A DNA stretch of 8,863 nucleotides from positions 1 to 8,863 of the forward strand of contig VBNP01000146.1 in NCBI GenBank assembly GCA_005877965.1. The letters run 5' to 3'. The number at the start of each line of letters is the position of its first letter. Position 1 is the first letter of the stretch. Shown here piece after piece: positions 5,480-8,863 of the stretch. Origin of the DNA: Gammaproteobacteria bacterium. Its GTDB lineage: Bacteria; Pseudomonadota; Gammaproteobacteria; Steroidobacterales; Steroidobacteraceae. A program made the position numbers and the translations under genes. The notes beneath the pieces are model-generated. The model was not told where the DNA came from, searched no databases, and worked only from the letters and a program-made list of their open reading frames with translations.

Positions 5480-8281
5480 ATGACGCGCTCCCCCGACCTG
5501 GTTCTCGTCGACGGCTCCTCTTATGTCTACCGGGCGTTCCACGCCCTGCCGCCGCTGTCCAACTCGCGCGGCGAGCCGACCGGAGCGGTGCTCGGGGTGC
5601 TGAACATGCTGCTGAAGTTTCTCAAGGACTATCAGCCGCGCCGCATTGCCGTGATATTCGACGCACCGGGCCGGACCTTCCGCGACGAGCTGTTCGCCGA
5701 GTACAAGGCGCACCGCCCGTCGATGCCCGATGACCTGCGCGCACAGATCGAGCCGCTGCTGCAGATCATCGCGGCACAGGGGCTGCCGCTGCTGCGCGTG
5801 CCGGGCGTGGAGGCGGACGATGTGATCGGCACCCTGGCCCGGCGCGCCGCGCAAGCCGGGCAGACGGTGCTCATTTCCACCGGCGACAAGGACATGGCGC
5901 AGCTGGTCGACGGCTCGATCACGCTCGTCAACACCATGAACAACACGGTGCTCGACCGCGACGCCGTCAAGGCGAAGTTCGACGTCTACCCCGAGCAGAT
6001 CGTCGACTACCTGGCACTGGTCGGCGACAGCTCCGACAACATCCCGGGGATCGACAAGGTAGGGCCGAAAACCGGCGCGAGGCTGCTGCAGCAGTACGGC
6101 GGCCTCGATGAGCTGATCGGGCGCGTGGTGGAAGTTCCCGGCAAGGTGGGCGAGAACCTGCGCACCGGTCTCACGACGCTCGAGCTGTCGCGACGGCTCG
6201 CGACCATCAGGACCGATCTGGCGCTGCCGCTGTCGGTGGAGGAGCTGGTGCCGGGCCCGCCGGATATTGCGCGCCTGCGCGAGCTGTACACGCGCTACGA
6301 GCTGCGCGGGCTGCTGCGGCAACTGGAAGGCGGCGATGCGGTGGCAGGCAGCGCCGCGACCCCCGTGGCGCACAGTCCGCAGGCACTCCCCGCAGTGCCG
6401 GGCGCCGGCACCGCAGCCGCAGCGCCGCCGGCGGCGGCGCCATCCGGCGCGAGCCCTGTGCCTGCCGACATCGTCCGCCGCTACGAAACCGTGACCCGCT
6501 GGGAGGACCTGGAGCGCTGGCTCGCGGCCGTGCGCACGGCCGAGCTGTTCGCCTTCGACACCGAGACGACCACCCTCGACTACATGCGCGCCGAGATCGT
6601 GGGCGTGTCCCTGTGCATCGAGCCGGGCGTGGCCGCCTACGTACCCCTGCGGCACGTGTATCCGGGGGCGCCCGAGCAGCTCGAGCGCGAGCGCGTGCTC
6701 GCGGCGCTCAGGCCCATTCTCGAGGATCCCGCGCGCGGCAAGGTGGGGCACAACCTCAAGTACGACGCCCACGTGCTGGCGAACGCCGGCATCGCGCTCG
6801 CCGGCATGCGCTTCGACAGCATGCTCGAGTCCTACCTGTGGAACAGCGTCGCCACCAATCACGACATGGACGCGGACGCGCAGCGGTATCTCGGACTGCG
6901 CACCATCAGCTACGAGGACGTCGCCGGCAAGGGCGTGAAACAGCTCAGTTTCGAGCAGCTGCCGCTGGAGCGCGCCGGCGAGTATGCGGCCGAACAGGCG
7001 GACGTGACGCTGCGCCTGCACCGCACGCTGTGGCCGCAGCTTCAGGGTCTGCCCGCGCTCTCGCGCCTGTACCTGGAATGCGAGCAGCCGCTGGTGCCGG
7101 TGCTGTTCGCCATGGAGCATCGCGGCGTGCTGGTGGATCGCGAGCGGCTGCGCGCGCAGAGCCGCGAGTTCGCGCGCCAGTTGCAGGAGCTGCTGGTGCA
7201 GGCGCACCGCGAGGCCGGCCATGAATTCAACATCGAGTCCCCGAAGCAGCTGCAGCAGATCCTGTTCGAGCGGCTGCAGCTGCCGGTGCGGCGCAAGACC
7301 CCGACCGGACAGCCCTCGACCGCCGAGGACGTGCTGGAAGAGCTCGCCGCGAGCTACGCGCTGCCGCGGATCGTGCTCGAGTACCGCGCGCTCGCCAAGC
7401 TCAAGTCCACTTACACCGACAAGCTCCCCGAGCAGGTGAATGAGCGGACCGGGCGTATACACACCAACTACGCACAGGCGGTCGCCGCCACCGGCCGGCT
7501 GTCCTCGGTCGATCCCAACCTGCAGAACATCCCGGTGCGCCGCCCCGAGGGGCGCCGCATCCGCCAGGCATTCATCGCGCCCCCGGGCTACCTCCTGCTC
7601 GCGGCGGATTACTCGCAGATCGAGTTGCGCATCATGGCGCACCTGTCGGGAGACGACAGCCTGCGCGCGGCGTTCGCCGAGGATCGCGACGTGCACCAGG
7701 CGACGGCCGCCGAGGTGTTCGGTGTCGGCCTGGATGCGGTCACGCCCGATCAGCGCCGCACCGCCAAGGTCATCAACTTCGGTCTCATCTATGGCATGTC
7801 CGCGTTCGGCCTGGCACGCAACTTAGGGATCGAGCGCGGCGCCGCGCAGCAGTACGTGGAGCGCTACTTCCAGCGCTATCCCGGCGTGAAGCGCTTCATG
7901 GACGAGACGCGCGCGCAGGCCCGTCAGATCGGTTACGTCGAGACGGTGTTCGGCCGGCGGCTGTACCTGCCCGACATCCGCTCGGGCAACCCGCAGCTGC
8001 GCCAGTACGCCGAGCGCAGTGCGATCAACGCGCCGATGCAGGGCACGGCGGCCGACATCATCAAGCGCGCCATGATCACCATCGATGCCTGGTGCGCCGC
8101 GGAGGACGCCCCGGCGCGGCTCATCATGCAGGTGCACGACGAGCTGGTGCTCGAGGTGCGCGAGGATGCGGTCGAGCCGGTGAGCGCGGCCGTCCGCGAG
8201 CGCATGGTGAACGCCGCGGCCTTGAGCGTGCCGCTGCGCGTGGACGTGGGAACGGGCGCCAACTGGGACGAGGCGCACTGA
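5480..8281 (+). CDS. polA: DNA polymerase I
   Basis: This 933-aa enzyme fills gaps, removes Okazaki primers and serves excision repair; length is close to E. coli Pol I (928). The 5' nuclease domain (about 1-285) has its acidic metal ligands: D11, D61, E111, D113, D114, D136, D138, D183 and D186 (GDSSDNIPG). Residues about 287-325 are an Ala/Pro-rich linker. The 3'-5' exonuclease domain (about 330-520) keeps all motifs: DTET (D360, E362), HNLKYD (424-429) and YAAEQAD (D508), so proofreading should be active. The polymerase domain (about 530-933) has motif A DYSQIELR (D710, E715), the O-helix RRTAKVINFGLIYG (R759, K763, F767) and motif C QVHDELV (D887). Phe at 767 corresponds to E. coli F762 and predicts discrimination against dideoxynucleotides. 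The ATG at 5480 has AGGA seven bases upstream (5469-5472). It appears to be the last gene of the operon begun by the thioesterase. Confidence 0.98.
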   Translation: MTRSPDLVLVDGSSYVYRAFHALPPLSNSRGEPTGAVLGVLNMLLKFLKDYQPRRIAVIFDAPGRTFRDELFAEYKAHRPSMPDDLRAQIEPLLQIIAAQGLPLLRVPGVEADDVIGTLARRAAQAGQTVLISTGDKDMAQLVDGSITLVNTMNNTVLDRDAVKAKFDVYPEQIVDYLALVGDSSDNIPGIDKVGPKTGARLLQQYGGLDELIGRVVEVPGKVGENLRTGLTTLELSRRLATIRTDLALPLSVEELVPGPPDIARLRELYTRYELRGLLRQLEGGDAVAGSAATPVAHSPQALPAVPGAGTAAAAPPAAAPSGASPVPADIVRRYETVTRWEDLERWLAAVRTAELFAFDTETTTLDYMRAEIVGVSLCIEPGVAAYVPLRHVYPGAPEQLERERVLAALRPILEDPARGKVGHNLKYDAHVLANAGIALAGMRFDSMLESYLWNSVATNHDMDADAQRYLGLRTISYEDVAGKGVKQLSFEQLPLERAGEYAAEQADVTLRLHRTLWPQLQGLPALSRLYLECEQPLVPVLFAMEHRGVLVDRERLRAQSREFARQLQELLVQAHREAGHEFNIESPKQLQQILFERLQLPVRRKTPTGQPSTAEDVLEELAASYALPRIVLEYRALAKLKSTYTDKLPEQVNERTGRIHTNYAQAVAATGRLSSVDPNLQNIPVRRPEGRRIRQAFIAPPGYLLLAADYSQIELRIMAHLSGDDSLRAAFAEDRDVHQATAAEVFGVGLDAVTPDQRRTAKVINFGLIYGMSAFGLARNLGIERGAAQQYVERYFQRYPGVKRFMDETRAQARQIGYVETVFGRRLYLPDIRSGNPQLRQYAERSAINAPMQGTAADIIKRAMITIDAWCAAEDAPARLIMQVHDELVLEVREDAVEPVSAAVRERMVNAAALSVPLRVDVGTGANWDEAH
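6422..6440 (+). repeat. GC-only inverted repeat in the polA linker coding region
   Basis: GCGCCGCC (6422-6429) and its exact reverse complement GGCGGCGC (6433-6440) are separated by three bases. In mRNA this would form an 8-bp all-GC hairpin. It lies in the Ala/Pro-rich linker between the 5' nuclease and exonuclease domains and has no U-tract, so it is not an intrinsic terminator. It may simply follow from Ala/Pro codons in a GC-rich genome. Confidence 0.6.
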
Positions 8282-8343
8282 GGCACGGTCAAAGCGCGCG
8301 GCAGGCTGCGTTACCGTAAAATCAAATTTCAGGGAGACCGTCT
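8282..8343. other. Intergenic region between polA and the beta-barrel gene
   Basis: This 62-bp gap contains no convincing intrinsic terminator: the only potential stem, CGCGGC with GCTGCG, leaves a two-base loop, includes a G-U pair and is followed by just two T. The right half holds the TAAAAT element and the ribosome site AGGGAG (8331-8336), seven bases before the next ATG. Read-through from polA is therefore possible. Confidence 0.6.
8317..8322 (+). promoter_or_regulatory. Candidate -10 promoter element for the outer-membrane protein gene
   Basis: TAAAAT matches the sigma-70 -10 consensus at five of six positions and stands in a locally AT-rich patch, unusual here, 21 bases before the ATG at 8344. 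No good -35 box is found 16-18 bases upstream (that stretch is GC-only), so an activator or an alternative upstream element may be needed. It suggests the beta-barrel gene has its own promoter after polA. Confidence 0.5.
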
Positions 8344-8863
8344 ATGCGTAGACCACTGTCTGCGATGCTGCTGGCCTGCGGGGTGTGCGGCGCGCACGCC
8401 GGCAACCTCGTCTATGTCGGCGCCGGCGTGGTCCGGGACAAACTGAGCGACATCACTACCGCCGACGGCTTCACCCTGTCCGACATCGACCGGACGTCGT
8501 GGAAAGTGCTCGTCGGCTTGCGCCCCATCAGCCTGCTGGCCGTGGAGGCAAACTACATCGATCTGGGCGGTCAGACCAACAACTTCGTCGACGTCAACAC
8601 CCACGCCCATTACAAGGCGTTCGCGGGCTACGCGGTCGGTTTCCTGCCGATTCCGGTGCCCTTCCTCGACGTGTTCGGCAAGGCCGGCCTGGCGCGCTGG
8701 CAGTACGACGGCAGCACCGTCGGGTTCGCGGGCCCGGCCAACCTGATCTCCTTCTCCGACCGCGGCACTGAGTTTGCCTGGGGCGTGGGGGCGGGGGCAC
8801 ACATCGGTAACGTCGGTGCCCGGCTCGAGTACGAGAGTTTCAGCGTTGCCAACACCAACGGCG
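8344..8863 (+). CDS. Outer-membrane beta-barrel protein, partial
   Basis: 173 residues are visible and the gene continues beyond the right edge. The N-terminus (MRRPLSAMLLACGVCGAHA) is a signal peptide with a likely signal peptidase I site after AHA (residue 19). The cysteine at 12 follows LLA and looks like a lipobox, but the hydrophobic core before it is too short, so a lipoprotein is less likely. The mature part has the alternating polar/hydrophobic strands of a small beta barrel, for example TSWKVLVGLR followed by LLAVEANYIDLGG (51-76), KAFAGYAVGF (91-100), VFGKAGLARWQYDG (110-123), FAWGVGAGAHIG (144-155) and GARLEYESFSV (158-168). This resembles the OmpA-like/OMP_b-brl porin-family fold, about eight strands. 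No ligand or function can be assigned. The start is supported by AGGGAG seven bases upstream. Confidence 0.82.
   Translation, partial: MRRPLSAMLLACGVCGAHAGNLVYVGAGVVRDKLSDITTADGFTLSDIDRTSWKVLVGLRPISLLAVEANYIDLGGQTNNFVDVNTHAHYKAFAGYAVGFLPIPVPFLDVFGKAGLARWQYDGSTVGFAGPANLISFSDRGTEFAWGVGAGAHIGNVGARLEYESFSVANTNG

Noticed and set aside
5339..7696. Very long open frame (785 codons) on the minus strand opposite lptM and polA
   Set aside because: It is fully antisense to polA, which has every catalytic motif intact. Its translation is rich in Arg, His, Gln, Leu and Val with no recognisable domain, typical of the shadow frame of a GC-rich gene. No ribosome site or promoter supports it.
8292..8312. Possible intrinsic terminator after polA
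   Set aside because: The best stem (CGCGGC with GCTGCG) has a two-base loop and a G-U pair and is followed by only two T, so it would not be a stable terminator.
8344..8400. Outer-membrane protein read as a lipoprotein with acylated Cys12 (MLLAC)
   Set aside because: The hydrophobic stretch before the cysteine is only about five residues, and a clear AHA signal peptidase I site follows at residue 19, fitting a beta-barrel protein.

Overview
This window is about 8.9 kb of GC-rich DNA (I estimate 68-69% G+C). It looks like chromosomal sequence from a gammaproteobacterium. The best lineage clues are an LptM/YifL-type lipoprotein (a small beta/gammaproteobacterial family), a YdiI-like hotdog thioesterase, and a full-length three-domain DNA polymerase I. 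The overall style would fit the Xanthomonadales/Nevskiales/Steroidobacterales group, but that placement is inference. No mobile element, CRISPR array, tRNA, rRNA or phage feature is visible. Coding density is very high and no gap between genes exceeds about 70 bp.

Left half, minus strand (4303 down to 1): a tight three-gene operon. A zeta-class glutathione S-transferase (maleylacetoacetate/maleylpyruvate isomerase, 4303-3647) overlaps by ATGA the start of a fused EIIA(Glc)-HPr-EI phosphotransferase protein (3650-1029). Nineteen bases later a glucose-type EIIC(B) permease begins (1009, running off the left edge). The last two genes could together form a complete sugar PTS: PEP to EI to HPr to EIIA, then EIIB/EIIC. 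The EIIB part lies outside the window.

Middle: a 70-bp divergent promoter region (4304-4373). It holds CTAGACTAG, whose two CTAG tetramers are the only ones I find in the window. A possible -10 box sits unusually close to the thioesterase start.

Right half, plus strand (4374 to 8281): a second compact operon. In order it encodes a YdiI/PaaI-type acyl-CoA thioesterase, a small DUF4870-like membrane protein, the LptM lipoprotein (ATGA overlap with the preceding gene) and DNA polymerase I (polA). All catalytic motifs of polA are intact in the 5' nuclease, 3'-5' exonuclease and polymerase domains. After a 62-bp gap with a good -10 box, an exported outer-membrane beta-barrel protein begins at 8344 and runs off the right edge.

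I see no strong case for an undescribed system. The points most worth a second look are the self-contained two-gene glucose PTS translationally coupled to an isomerase of aromatic catabolism, the in-frame 18-bp tandem repeat in the PTS interdomain linker, the unusual divergent control region, and the thioesterase-DUF4870-lptM-polA gene order.
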